Source of the DNA: Aestuariivirga sp.
GTDB taxonomy: Bacteria; Pseudomonadota; Alphaproteobacteria; Rhizobiales; Aestuariivirgaceae
Assembly: GCA_030680855.1 (NCBI GenBank)
Contig: JAUXUN010000055.1
Coordinates: forward strand, 41,378-105,377
DNA: 64,000 nt
Direction of reading: 5' to 3'
The notes below the pieces were generated by a model. It had not been told where the DNA came from and did no database searches. It saw only the letters and a program-made list of their open reading frames with translations. The position numbers and the translations under genes were made by a program. This document shows, in pieces, positions 49,203 to 57,233 of the stretch. The number at the start of each line of letters is the position of its first letter. Position 1 is the first letter of the stretch.

Positions 49203-49589
49203 TCAACATTCGGAAAAAATGCGCTGACATGCCATAGGTCCGCTGATCAGACCCTTTGTCTTGAGCATCACTTTGGTAACGACTCCATTTTGCAGGGTGA
49301 CGATAGCTTGGCAACCCTTTTGTCGCTTTGTTATAAACAGCGTATTGCCTAGGGGAACAAAAGCGCCTCGTTCATTGAATTCCCCATACTGAAAAAATGT
49401 AGAATTTCCAGATACCATTTGGCCTGCGGGAATACCCGCGCAAGAAATAAGCTGTTCTTCAGACAGGCCGATCAGCTTATCACTTTGATCAGCGAGAGCT
49501 GGCTGGGCAAACAAGCTAGTTGCGATCGCAAGGAGATTAATTGCGAAGGACCGATTCAACTGCCGTTCCACTTGCATAAAAAGAGACAA
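49203..49589 (-). CDS. Secreted protein of unknown function
   Basis: A 128-residue exported protein. The signal peptide spans ~MQVERQLNRSFAINLLAIA to AQPALA. The mature part (SDKLIGLSEEQLISCAGIP; NGVVTKVMLKTKGLISGPM) has two to three Cys and the pattern of small rhizobial periplasmic proteins that begin with LxGLSEEQLxxCAGxP, a SmpA/BamE-like sheet. I cannot give a function. It is convergent with the RelA/SpoT gene. Confidence 0.6.
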   Translation of the reverse strand: MSLFMQVERQLNRSFAINLLAIATSLFAQPALADQSDKLIGLSEEQLISCAGIPAGQMVSGNSTFFQYGEFNERGAFVPLGNTLFITKRQKGCQAIVTLQNGVVTKVMLKTKGLISGPMACQRIFSEC

Positions 49590-49665
49590 GCACTGAATGG
49601 ACGGAAAGTCTATCTAAACCCAGTAGAGGGCCAAAAGGCGAACCGCGTAACGGCTGGGTAGCGGT

Positions 49666-49890
49666 TCAGTTTGAAATCTTTCTAATACGATCTGCAATTA
49701 AGGTAGCCTCTTTCTCCAGAGACGTCGCTCCAAGCTCCAAGCCTTGCTTCCATCCAAAAGCTACACCTTCTGCAACAGCAATGGCCACCTCCTCGCGCAA
49801 TTCCGAATGAGCGCCTTTAAAAAAGGTTCTTTTGTCTGGCGGACCTACTATTTCCCGCGCGGCCTTAAGATCGTTTTCTAAGTAATTCAT
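49666..49890 (-). CDS. Unknown small island protein
   Basis: A 74-residue soluble helical protein (MNYLENDLKAAREIVG; EEVAIAVAEGVAFGWKQGLELG) with no recognised motif. It follows the next upstream small gene by 27 bases on the same strand. The ribosome-binding site is weak. Codon use and intact frame make it plausible, but evidence is limited. Confidence 0.45.
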   Translation of the reverse strand: MNYLENDLKAAREIVGPPDKRTFFKGAHSELREEVAIAVAEGVAFGWKQGLELGATSLEKEATLIADRIRKISN

Positions 49891-49917
49891 TGGTCAAGCT
49901 CGGGCCGTTTTTCGCCC

Positions 49918-50169
49918 TTAGGGCCTCTTGGCATCGAACACTCCAGTTACGCGACCAAATACCAAAGCGACGTCTCGCTCCAATACGATCAATTCTCCAT
50001 TGTCATCCAGCAAGTAATTTTCCTCAATATCATTTCCTCTTGCCGCTCTTGCGGCTTTAGCGGCTGCAATCTGCAACTCCCTCATGCCGCCGGGAACTAC
50101 GAAAGATAAACGGGGCTTGTCTGGATGCCCAGGGGGGAACGTGGTCAATCTGCCCAAGATACACCTCAT
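49918..50169 (-). CDS. Unknown small island protein
   Basis: An 83-residue soluble protein (LSFVVPGGMRELQIAAAKA; YLLDDNGELIVLERDVALVF). No family recognised. The N-terminal part has a Pro-rich loop and the C-terminal part looks like a short beta domain. It is upstream of and on the same strand as the 74-residue unknown gene, probably one transcript. Confidence 0.45.
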   Translation of the reverse strand: MRCILGRLTTFPPGHPDKPRLSFVVPGGMRELQIAAAKAARAARGNDIEENYLLDDNGELIVLERDVALVFGRVTGVFDAKRP

Positions 50170-50288
50170 GCTTTCGGGTATAAGAACTCAAACGCGCGAT
50201 TACTCACGGTCGTTCCGGCGCTAGCAGTTTTGGTTGTATCCGAAATCCATGGCGGAATCGTTGTTCCCGGCTGGGGTGGGGCAGGACC

Positions 50289-50462
50289 ATGAGCGGACAT
50301 GGCATAGATTTCCTTCAAAACTGGATTCAACTGAACGTGACTGACACCGACAAGAAAGGCAGCCGGGAGCGCGCCAAGGAACTTGCCGACCGGTGCATTG
50401 CCGATGCCTCAGGCAATGGCTTCACGGTTGATGACATGGAGCCCGAGTGGGGCAACGAATAA
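50289..50462 (+). CDS. DUF768-family small protein
   Basis: A 57-residue protein beginning MSGHGIDFLQNWIQLNV and continuing RAKELADRCIADA and GFTVDDMEPEWG. The MSxxGxxFLxxWIxxN start is the hallmark of DUF768, a family nearly confined to Mesorhizobium and relatives and enriched on symbiosis or accessory islands. Its role is unknown. It is too short for routine ORF calls. A GGGGCAGGACC stretch precedes the ATG. It supports a rhizobial origin for the island. Confidence 0.65.
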   Translation: MSGHGIDFLQNWIQLNVTDTDKKGSRERAKELADRCIADASGNGFTVDDMEPEWGNE

Positions 50463-50693
50463 CTGGCGGCGCATTGTCGCCTTTCCTCTTGCCTTTGGGC
50501 TAAGTCGCCTTAATCTAAGGTTGTAGTTCAACATGGGAGGGCACAATGCCAGTTGTTCTAAGGGAACGACCGATGTCACCGCAGGAATTAAAGGAACTTT
50601 CGCTATACGATCTCTATGTCGAATTGGCTTTGCAGCGGCCCGGGCACCAAACGCGCAGGAAAACCGGAGCAAATTTGCCGCATGGGAGATTTC

Positions 50694-51542
50694 GTGATTA
50701 GATCCCTTGCACGATGGGTCGCGCAAATTTGTTTGTCGCTAGTTCTAGCATCGCCACTTTCTTCATGTGCTAAACTAGAGAAAGTGCGGTTGAGTTTTGA
50801 TAGTCAATCAAAAGGACAGCTCGCATTTACTGCGTGGATCGAAAAGTTCACATTGAAGGATGGCAGGATTCCCCCGGACTTGCTCAATGCTTTCACGAAT
50901 TGCGGCTTCGTTGCTAGGCAGACTACTCTCGCAGACACGTTAGCGGTTGATGCCATTCTTGAGTTCTCTAGTTCAACTGTGTTGGGTACAGATTTGGATT
51001 GCTTGCCAATCGATTGGTCTCATAGGGAGGTAAGGCAAGGCAAATATACAGGGTTGTTATACGTCAACTACGAGACGATCGTTTGGTTGGAACAGGGTGT
51101 CGTCTTACGACCATCTGATAGCTACCTATTTGCATATTTTACGGAAGCTGACGAGGAAACCAAAACGGTATGGTCCGTTGTGGATAAGCCTTTCTTTCCT
51201 CGGTTTCTTGCGGTGGAGGTGCCGGGGCAGGTTACATCAGTTCAAAACAACAGTGAGCTTTTCGCTTCCTCGTTCGATACTAGTTACACAGGGAATCAGG
51301 CAGTGATTAGGCTTTATTTCAGTGAGAGCGAAGAAGATTATGCGAGATTTTTGGATATTGCGGAAGCGCTCAATGATGGGAAAGAGGTAGAGATACCAGC
51401 GTATAAGTATAAGTTCGTGATAGCATCGCGCGAAACACGGTTTGATATTGGAACTATTCTGACAGTGATCGGCGCCATATTGGGTTCTGGAGTGCTTATG
51501 CGCTTCTGGGTATGGTTTCGCTCTCGCAAATTTCAAAAGTAG
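50694..51542 (+). CDS. Membrane-anchored lipoprotein of unknown function
   Basis: A 282-residue envelope protein. From the GTG at 50694 (GGGAG 5 bases upstream) the signal peptide reads IRSLARWVAQICLSLVLAS with lipobox LSSC, so the Cys in PLSSCAKL should be lipidated. An ATG at 50682 is the alternative start. The soluble middle is unrecognised (TLADTLAVDAILEFSSSTV; LYVNYETIVWLEQGVV). A C-terminal membrane segment (IGTILTVIGAILGSGVLM) with a basic tail follows. A lipoprotein with a C-terminal membrane helix is unusual. It stands alone in the island. Confidence 0.55.
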   Translation: MIRSLARWVAQICLSLVLASPLSSCAKLEKVRLSFDSQSKGQLAFTAWIEKFTLKDGRIPPDLLNAFTNCGFVARQTTLADTLAVDAILEFSSSTVLGTDLDCLPIDWSHREVRQGKYTGLLYVNYETIVWLEQGVVLRPSDSYLFAYFTEADEETKTVWSVVDKPFFPRFLAVEVPGQVTSVQNNSELFASSFDTSYTGNQAVIRLYFSESEEDYARFLDIAEALNDGKEVEIPAYKYKFVIASRETRFDIGTILTVIGAILGSGVLMRFWVWFRSRKFQK

Positions 51543-51658
51543 GAATGTCCCGACCGGCAGGACAAGGTGCTGTCAGACACAGAGTATTTTTTGTTTGTTG
51601 ACCCATGCGTTCAGATTCTTCTACGCACATTCTCTAATTTACTAATCAGATATTTTCA

Positions 51659-52051
51659 TCACTTCTTTTCAAATCGTTCGAGCCATTTTCGACGAGCTGC
51701 ATTGATTAGATATAGGTCAGCCATCTGCTTTGTTGAACGCAAACTCTCCCAAAGCGTGATTTCTGGCTCAGGTGTCTTCGGCGAGATTGCATGGAGCATT
51801 TGATCACGATCCTCCTTCTCCGGCATGAAAGGCGTGAAGGCTGTGTGAAACGTGGGCTCAAACTTCTCCGGGGAGCCGTCCCATCCGGCGAATTCATGTA
51901 GTGCGCTCCCCAAACTGGCGCCAAATGCTCGGCGAGCAATTTCATCAAACGAGTAGTATTCATCAGATTTCGCAATAAGGGCTAGGCCCTCATAGTACGT
52001 CATGAAAATTGGCAGTGCTGCAGATTCAGTCATGGGCATAAACGCCAGCAT
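51659..52051 (-). CDS. Unknown island protein
   Basis: A 130-residue soluble protein (FMTYYEGLALIAKSDEYY; FDEIARRAFGASLGSALHEF; TLWESLRSTKQMADLYL). It is helical, with no recognised motif. ATGs at 52051, 52039 and 52033 are possible starts and none has a strong ribosome site. It lies downstream of a gene fragment and the SIR2-HerA pair on the same strand. Confidence 0.5.
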   Translation of the reverse strand: MLAFMPMTESAALPIFMTYYEGLALIAKSDEYYSFDEIARRAFGASLGSALHEFAGWDGSPEKFEPTFHTAFTPFMPEKEDRDQMLHAISPKTPEPEITLWESLRSTKQMADLYLINAARRKWLERFEKK

Positions 52052-52075
52052 GCACTCTAAGGCGTGGGAAATATG

Positions 52076-52345
52076 CTATTCGGTCAGCGCTACGGCACGG
52101 CCATCGCCCCAGAATGAAGGTCTGGGTTTTTCCATTAACAGTGTCATGTTTGCGTGATCAAAGTCTTCAATCTCTCTAAAGAGCTGCTGCTCGTAACCCG
52201 GGCGCTGAAACCAGAAATAGCCAATATTGCCCAAGTTGAGACAGGCGATAGTAAGCTTCGCTAAATGGGTCGCTCTCGTGTTGAGTAATGCCAGTGTTAT
52301 CGTGAAGCGTCAGTGGATTATGGAGTGAAACGCACGGTGGCCTGA
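52076..52345 (-). pseudogene. Frameshifted gene remnant beside the SIR2-HerA pair
   Basis: Two overlapping minus-strand frames look coding but neither has a usable start. The first part reads SLHNPLTLHDNTGITQHES and DPFSEAYYRLSQLGQYW; near 52205 the coding character passes to another frame reading PGYEQQLFREIEDFD and MEKPRPSFWGDGRAVALTE before a TAG at 52076. One base change would join them into a ~85-residue product. I do not recognise the family. It could alternatively be chance open frame in AT-richer DNA. Confidence 0.35.
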
Positions 52346-52366
52346 TTCAGGTCCAAAGCTTTCCGC

Positions 52367-54205
52367 CTATCCGCCAGTCTTTCCCCAATCGCCAATCATC
52401 CTCGCGGCAATTTTTTCAATTTCTTCTTTCAAGAGAGGCTCGCTAATCCATCCGGCCCCAAATGGTATATCGGAAGACTTCGGCAACTGTTCCTTTTCAA
52501 GAGTTTTCAGGCGGATGCGAGAAGGCAACGCTGCACCTTCGCCTACAAAGAGTGCTTCTTGCCTGGGCAAGCTTGAAAGTAAGCTGGTCATCCCACTCAA
52601 ACCGTCCGGAAGCATTCGAGTAACATGGGCTTGATCGGCTGAGTTGGACAGACGTAACACAAGCCAAGTATTGCATTGCGCAAGAACCGTTGCTTCCACA
52701 TCCGAAGGCCGCTGAGAGACAAGCATCAACCCAAGACCATACTTTCTCCCCTCGCGAGCAATTCGCCTGATTGCTGATTGCGCTGCAGCGTATTGGGCCT
52801 CTCCTTGATTGGGTACGTATCGGTGCGCTTCTTCGCAAACTAACAGTATGGGATCACGTTCCCTCTCTGCTTGAGTCTGAAAAAGCTTGTACTGAAAAAG
52901 CAGACGTGAAATTAGCGCTGTTAATGGTCCGGCTACCTCGTTTGGCAATCCTGAGATATCGATAATCTTGAGGTCTCTACCGTCATCCACTTTGCCGACG
53001 AACTGACTTAATATGTCCGATAGTTTTGGATCATCAGCTTTGTGGTCGTGCATTAGAAACTTAATTCGATTATCTGAGCAAAGCACGGCAAGTTTGTCTA
53101 GAATAGACCCATAGTCCTTGTGAAATTCTCCCTCTGGCACCTTGGTTTTGCTAAGGGCCTTATAGGGCTGTCGCCATTCAATATGTCGCCGGAATTCCAC
53201 AATTGAAAATGGTTGAGGTCTATCCCTATCAAAATCTCTGACGTCCTTTTCGCTCTTTCCGGCTAAATAGATTGGATCTTGCGGACTGTTTCCATCAAGG
53301 GTGTCAGATGGGTCTTTTGCAGCTGGCTTAATGATGCCGGCGAATACCAAGCGAGCGTGACGGAGAGCTTTGTAGACGGTGTTGGCTTGAGATGTCGCCT
53401 CGAACTCTGTTTTTCCGACGACTAATGACCGAAACTCGTCAGATGACATCAGCCAGTAGGGCAATCGAAGCTGTTTTGCTGAATCCTCTGCGGCCTCGAT
53501 CGTATCGTAAGCTCGCAGAATTTGAGCTTTGTCTGGGAACGCTTTTGCATACTCACCATGAGGGTCAATTAAGATTATCCGCGGGTGTGGAGTTTTCCCG
53601 TCAAATTTGTGCTCCATTACACATCTAATAATAACTGCGACGGCGGAGGATTTCCCCGATCCTGTAGAGCCCAATACTGCGCAATGTTGCGAGAACATTC
53701 GGTCTATGTCGGCTCTGCACTCAACCTGGCGAGGGCCTACATACATGCCAATGGGCACACGCGCTTCTATTTTGCCTTCCCTCACATCTTCAATCGAACC
53801 GTAAACATGTTTCGTTTCGTCGTCGGTAAGTAGATAGATGTCTTGAACAGGAAGTGCTCCGCTTGTGGTGCCTCTCGAAAAATCCAAATGAGATGTCGCT
53901 GCGTCCCATACGCCCTCTCCAAGCAAGTCGGCTTCCAGTACCCGCCGCTCCGAGCTGAGGGCGGCCACTGCTGCAGCTTCCTCATCTGTTTGAAGGCGTA
54001 ATGTCCTGATCGAGGCAAAGATTACTCGCCGACCAAAATGAATTTTCAAGAGACTTCCAATTTGACCAATTCCATAAATCCGCCCCCGATGCAGTCGAGT
54101 GAGTTCGCCTAAAGTCGGCGAAAGCGCGGCCTTGATAGACGATCCGGCGACTTCAAATACAGTCCCAATCTTTAGGGTTTGATCAAGGGTGAATGGTGCG
54201 GACAT
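52367..54205 (-). CDS. herA: HerA-type hexameric ATPase of a SIR2-HerA defence pair
   Basis: A 612-residue FtsK/HerA ATPase. Walker A is LGSTGSGKSSAV (Gly179-Ser186), the segment ILIDPHGEYAKAF follows, Walker B is LLVCEEAHRYVP (around residue 455) and the sensor is MLVSQRPSDVE; the arginine-finger region reads RRIAREGRKYG. The N-terminal ~160 residues form a HAS-barrel-like domain, as in archaeal HerA. It starts 3 bases after the SIR2 gene. In described SIR2-HerA (Nezha) systems the two proteins form a complex that depletes NAD and/or degrades DNA during phage infection. Function here is inferred from that pairing. Confidence 0.9.
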   Translation of the reverse strand: MSAPFTLDQTLKIGTVFEVAGSSIKAALSPTLGELTRLHRGRIYGIGQIGSLLKIHFGRRVIFASIRTLRLQTDEEAAAVAALSSERRVLEADLLGEGVWDAATSHLDFSRGTTSGALPVQDIYLLTDDETKHVYGSIEDVREGKIEARVPIGMYVGPRQVECRADIDRMFSQHCAVLGSTGSGKSSAVAVIIRCVMEHKFDGKTPHPRIILIDPHGEYAKAFPDKAQILRAYDTIEAAEDSAKQLRLPYWLMSSDEFRSLVVGKTEFEATSQANTVYKALRHARLVFAGIIKPAAKDPSDTLDGNSPQDPIYLAGKSEKDVRDFDRDRPQPFSIVEFRRHIEWRQPYKALSKTKVPEGEFHKDYGSILDKLAVLCSDNRIKFLMHDHKADDPKLSDILSQFVGKVDDGRDLKIIDISGLPNEVAGPLTALISRLLFQYKLFQTQAERERDPILLVCEEAHRYVPNQGEAQYAAAQSAIRRIAREGRKYGLGLMLVSQRPSDVEATVLAQCNTWLVLRLSNSADQAHVTRMLPDGLSGMTSLLSSLPRQEALFVGEGAALPSRIRLKTLEKEQLPKSSDIPFGAGWISEPLLKEEIEKIAARMIGDWGKTGG

Positions 54206-54208
54206 GGG

Positions 54209-55405
54209 TTATGCCCTCACGTCAGCAAGAAATTTAGTCATTCCTTTAAATGTCCACCAGTCATGTGTCGCTCCACCCGCCGGTGGCAGATGAGGACCAT
54301 CCTTGCCACGCCATACACCGTCTTCGGCGATGACATATACGCGTTCTCCAAATCCCTGCTCACACCATTTCTTGAGCTTGCCAGAGCGAGATTTCGCAAA
54401 GGCGACAATTGTCAATTCTCCCCCCGAGCGGCGAGACATTGCCTGCTCTATTACCATGTCTACATGATCGTCGCCGAATGCGTAGCCACAAACAATCAGA
54501 ACCTGTGCGGTATTCCGGCTTAGTGCATTTCTGAATCGTTGGAAGAGCGTATCAAAAGGTTCACGCCGAGCAAAATCGTACTTTGATGCTTGTGGATAAA
54601 TTAAGACATCAGTCCCCTTTGTCGGATACAGATCCCCAATGCGGCGCCTCACAATCCGCTCATCCTCCGGGATATAAGCCCAATCGATCGACCCATGAAG
54701 TTTGGTCAAAATGGCTCTAGAGGGTTCTCCGTTGGCGCTTTTTCCGAAAGTCGTAGGGTCCCAAAAACCGAGTGCACCACCAGCGAACCCATCAGAACAA
54801 CCGATTCCACGAAGTGCCAGCGCATCCTCAATCAATGTGTCATAGTTTACGGTGAAGAATTCGACCGGCTTCAATCGAGGTGCGCGACCAGCTTGGAGTC
54901 GTGCAAACAACACCTCCATAAAGGCATCGTGACTGGTGATATCCACGATAGAATTTCCCGGAATACCAATTTTTTCCAGCGCGGGATCGGCATTGTAGCA
55001 GTATCCCCAACGCAACGCGTCCCGTATTGCCCCAACAAGAAAATCTCTGGTACGGGTCAGTTCATCTGCGCTCACCTCTACAGAACTCGCGCCGTTTCCA
55101 ATCAGCACGACGCCCTTAGGTGCACGCCGAGCCATCGAGTAATGGTCCGCTAGGTGATCTAATATCGACTCTATAGTCGGATCGGCGGAAAGACTTGAAG
55201 CAAGAGCTGAGATCACTGATTCAACAACCAGGGCGGCCTTGCCCGTCCGGACAATTTCCTCCTTACCGCACTCAGAACGCACTCGCTTTGTGAGATCAAT
55301 TACCAGCGGTAGATTAGCGTCAAAACTCGCGCCTGCACCAAGCAGCCAAATTTGCTCACTATGAACCAGTAGCTTGTCCAGCTCCTCACGAATGTCCACA
55401 GGCAT
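54209..55405 (-). CDS. SIR2-domain NADase of a SIR2-HerA defence pair
   Basis: A 398-residue SIR2-family protein. The NAD-binding motif is LLGAGASFDANLP (Gly23-Ser27), then FFTVNYDTLIE with Asn187 and Asp189, the catalytic-type His237 in KLHGSIDW, and CGYAFGDDHVD near residue 307. These are the residues of the SIR2_2-like NADase group in Thoeris, DSR and SIR2-HerA systems, not of protein deacetylases, which need a zinc ribbon absent here. It is upstream of herA with a 3-base gap. An inverted repeat lies ~50 bases upstream of the start. Confidence 0.9.
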   Translation of the reverse strand: MPVDIREELDKLLVHSEQIWLLGAGASFDANLPLVIDLTKRVRSECGKEEIVRTGKAALVVESVISALASSLSADPTIESILDHLADHYSMARRAPKGVVLIGNGASSVEVSADELTRTRDFLVGAIRDALRWGYCYNADPALEKIGIPGNSIVDITSHDAFMEVLFARLQAGRAPRLKPVEFFTVNYDTLIEDALALRGIGCSDGFAGGALGFWDPTTFGKSANGEPSRAILTKLHGSIDWAYIPEDERIVRRRIGDLYPTKGTDVLIYPQASKYDFARREPFDTLFQRFRNALSRNTAQVLIVCGYAFGDDHVDMVIEQAMSRRSGGELTIVAFAKSRSGKLKKWCEQGFGERVYVIAEDGVWRGKDGPHLPPAGGATHDWWTFKGMTKFLADVRA

Positions 55406-55454
55406 ACAACACCCCCAACGCGATTAGAAAATTGTAGCACTACCCTCGGTCGAG

Positions 55455-55476
55455 TTCGACTCGGATAAGAGTCGAA
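55455..55476. promoter_or_regulatory. Inverted repeat upstream of the SIR2-HerA operon
   Basis: TTCGACTC (55455-55462) and GAGTCGAA (55469-55476) are perfect 8-bp arms around a 6-base spacer, 50 bases upstream of the SIR2 start. It is a plausible operator or the hairpin of the message leader. Confidence 0.5.
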
Positions 55477-55504
55477 ATGACGCACACCAGACAAACAAAC
55501 CGGT

Positions 55505-55525
55505 TGTGCTTCCCCGGTGCTTCCC
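55505..55525. repeat. Tandem GTGCTTCCC motif near the right island end
   Basis: TGTGCTTCCCCGGTGCTTCCC at 55505-55525 repeats the motif found next to the integrase at 37016-37038, in the same orientation, about 65 bases inside attR. Symmetric placement at both ends suggests recombinase or accessory protein binding. Confidence 0.6.
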
Positions 55526-55590
55526 TGAGCAATTCCCAGCTCACAATATTTTGAGTGCCTTCATATAAGATACTGATAATGGCTGAAAAT

Positions 55591-55638
55591 TTGGCGCGCC
55601 CGAAGAGATTCGAACTCCTGACCCCCAGATTCGTAGTC
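55591..55638 (-). repeat. attR: 48-bp direct repeat within tRNA-Arg
   Basis: Identical to 36865-36912. It spans the 3' CCA to the anticodon loop of the intact tRNA and marks the right boundary of the island. Confidence 0.93.
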
Positions 55639-55668
55639 TGGTGCTCTATCCAGCTGAGCTACGGGCGC
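55592..55668 (-). tRNA. tRNA-Arg (anticodon ACG)
   Basis: A complete 77-base tRNA on the minus strand. The acceptor stem pairs GCGCCCG with CGGGCGC, the D-arm reads GCTCAGCTGGATAGAGC, the anticodon stem-loop is CCAGA-CTACGAA-TCTGG with ACG at its centre, a variable loop GGGTC follows, and the T-arm is GGAGTTCGAATCTCT-like (AGGAGTTCGAATCTCTT). CCA is encoded. ACG reads CGU/CGC/CGA codons after inosine editing. The 3' half is the island attachment site; integration keeps the gene intact. Confidence 0.95.
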
Positions 55669-55738
55669 GCGATATAGCGGGAATGGGCGCTTCCTTAATA
55701 CGCCCCTGCGGCCAACGCAAGCCTTACCCCCGCGGGGC

Positions 55739-57226
55739 CTAGGCCTTGAGGGAAAGCGTGCGCTCGCCGGCCCGTCCGGGCCGGAGCAGGGTAACCTGGT
55801 CCGGAATGGTGATGACAAAGCAGGTTCCGGCCTCGCTGGAACTTTGCAGGATGATGTCGCCGCCATGGGCCCGCACCAGTTCGGCGGCGATTGCCAGGCC
55901 CAGCCCCGTGCCGCCCTGCCGTGCGGCACTTTGGAAGGCCTGGAACAGCCTTTCGCGGACCTGCTCGGGAATGCCGGGGCCATTGTCACGGATCTCGATC
56001 ACCGTAACGCTGCCCTCGCGCCGGGCTTCCAGTGTGATGACGCCTTCGGGCGCATCGCTGCGTTCGGCCTGCATGAACTCCAGGGCCTGGATGGCATTGC
56101 GCTCCAGATTGGTCAGCACACGGATTAAATGCTCGCGGTCCGCGTCCGCCATAACGCCGGGCTTTACCCGGTTGAAAATCCGGATGCGGCTGGAGGCCTT
56201 GATGACCGCCGTTTCGATCACCTCGTCGGCCAGATCGCGCAATTCCAGTCTCTCGCGCTTCGGCGGCAGTTCCTGGGCCCGGCCAAACTTCAATGTCTGG
56301 CTGAGGAACTCGATGGCGCGGTCCAGCGAGCTGATGAGTTTCGGCGCGAAGCGCTGGACCGTCGGATCTTCCACATTGGAAAGGCGGTCGGAAATAAGCT
56401 GGGCCGAGGTGAGCATGTTGCGCAAGTCGTGGCTGACCTTGCTGACCGCCAGGCCAAGGGCCGCGAGATGGTTCTTCTGCTGCAGCATGGCGGCAAGCTC
56501 GCTCTGCATGCCGTGCAGCTCGTGCTCGGCAATGCCGATTTCATCCCGCCGCGCCCCGGGCTTTATGATGCGCGAAAAATCTTCCGGGTTCTGCCCGAAC
56601 TCAACCATGTTGCGGGTGAGCCGCTGCATGGGTTTCACCAGCACCCAGTTGAGCACCGCGAAAATCATCCCCGCCACCAGCAGCGAAAGGAAGATGGAAA
56701 GCAGGAGGATGTTGAATCCGTAACGGAACATGGCGGCCCGCAGGGGCTGTTCGTGCAACGCGATTTCTATGAGATTGCCGGACATGTTGGGCGGCACATC
56801 CGTCACGCTGATCACCCGGGTTTCGCCGGCCCACATCGCGCCAAAGGCATCCATGATCGCCCCATACCACATGGTGCTCCGAAGATCGAAGCTGGCATCA
56901 ACCATGAAGTCGCCGTCGCTGCGCAGCGCCAGCATGCGGCTTTCGCCTTTTTGCAGGGAAACCACCAGCACGCCGGCCCCCATTAGGATCTCGCTGCGCA
57001 GATCGCTGGAAAGGATCTGGTCGGGGGCCGCTTCGGCGGCAAGTGCGGCGATTTCCGCCTGGGCGATGCGCCCCTTCAGCCATTGGATGCGGAAGTTGGC
57101 AATCGAGGGCAGGAAGATCAGAACTTCGCCGAGCATCACGAAGATGATGGTTAACAGCAGGACCTTGCCGGAAAGGCCGCGCAAGGCCCCAGGCTGCTTC
57201 GATCGAATTTGCTTCTGCTCCTGCAT
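55739..57226 (-). CDS. Sensor histidine kinase with HAMP domain
   Basis: A 495-residue membrane kinase. Two membrane segments (residues ~22-45 and ~170-195) bracket a periplasmic sensor of about 125 residues. A HAMP domain follows (MQRLTRNMVEFGQNPED), then the H-box (LAVSKVSHDLRNMLTSAQL, His phospho-acceptor), N-box (LTNLERNAIQALEFM), and ATP-binding motifs IEIRDNGPGIPEQVRERLFQ and GGTGLGLAIAAELVRAHGG (in part). No cognate response regulator is adjacent, so it is an orphan. It is the last gene of an operon with the flavoprotein and the TVP38 gene, starting 7 bases after the flavoprotein stop. Confidence 0.9.
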   Translation of the reverse strand: MQEQKQIRSKQPGALRGLSGKVLLLTIIFVMLGEVLIFLPSIANFRIQWLKGRIAQAEIAALAAEAAPDQILSSDLRSEILMGAGVLVVSLQKGESRMLALRSDGDFMVDASFDLRSTMWYGAIMDAFGAMWAGETRVISVTDVPPNMSGNLIEIALHEQPLRAAMFRYGFNILLLSIFLSLLVAGMIFAVLNWVLVKPMQRLTRNMVEFGQNPEDFSRIIKPGARRDEIGIAEHELHGMQSELAAMLQQKNHLAALGLAVSKVSHDLRNMLTSAQLISDRLSNVEDPTVQRFAPKLISSLDRAIEFLSQTLKFGRAQELPPKRERLELRDLADEVIETAVIKASSRIRIFNRVKPGVMADADREHLIRVLTNLERNAIQALEFMQAERSDAPEGVITLEARREGSVTVIEIRDNGPGIPEQVRERLFQAFQSAARQGGTGLGLAIAAELVRAHGGDIILQSSSEAGTCFVITIPDQVTLLRPGRAGERTLSLKA

Positions 57227-57233
57227 TCCACCC

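Larger units (their letters stand above)
36865..55638. mobile_element. Genomic island integrated in tRNA-Arg(ACG), about 18.8 kb
   Basis: Perfect 48-bp direct repeats (36865-36912 and 55591-55638) bound the region; they equal the 3' end of tRNA-Arg through the anticodon loop. A tyrosine integrase gene begins 154 bases inside the left repeat. The content is mobile-element-like: integrase, AlpA-type regulator, CHC2 primase, RepA-like helicase, a serine resolvase, and defence-type cargo (HEPN, RelA/SpoT giant protein, SIR2-HerA). Base composition becomes visibly AT-richer from about 42 kb on. No capsid, packaging, relaxase or type IV secretion genes are seen, so it would need helper functions for transfer. 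Confidence 0.92.
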
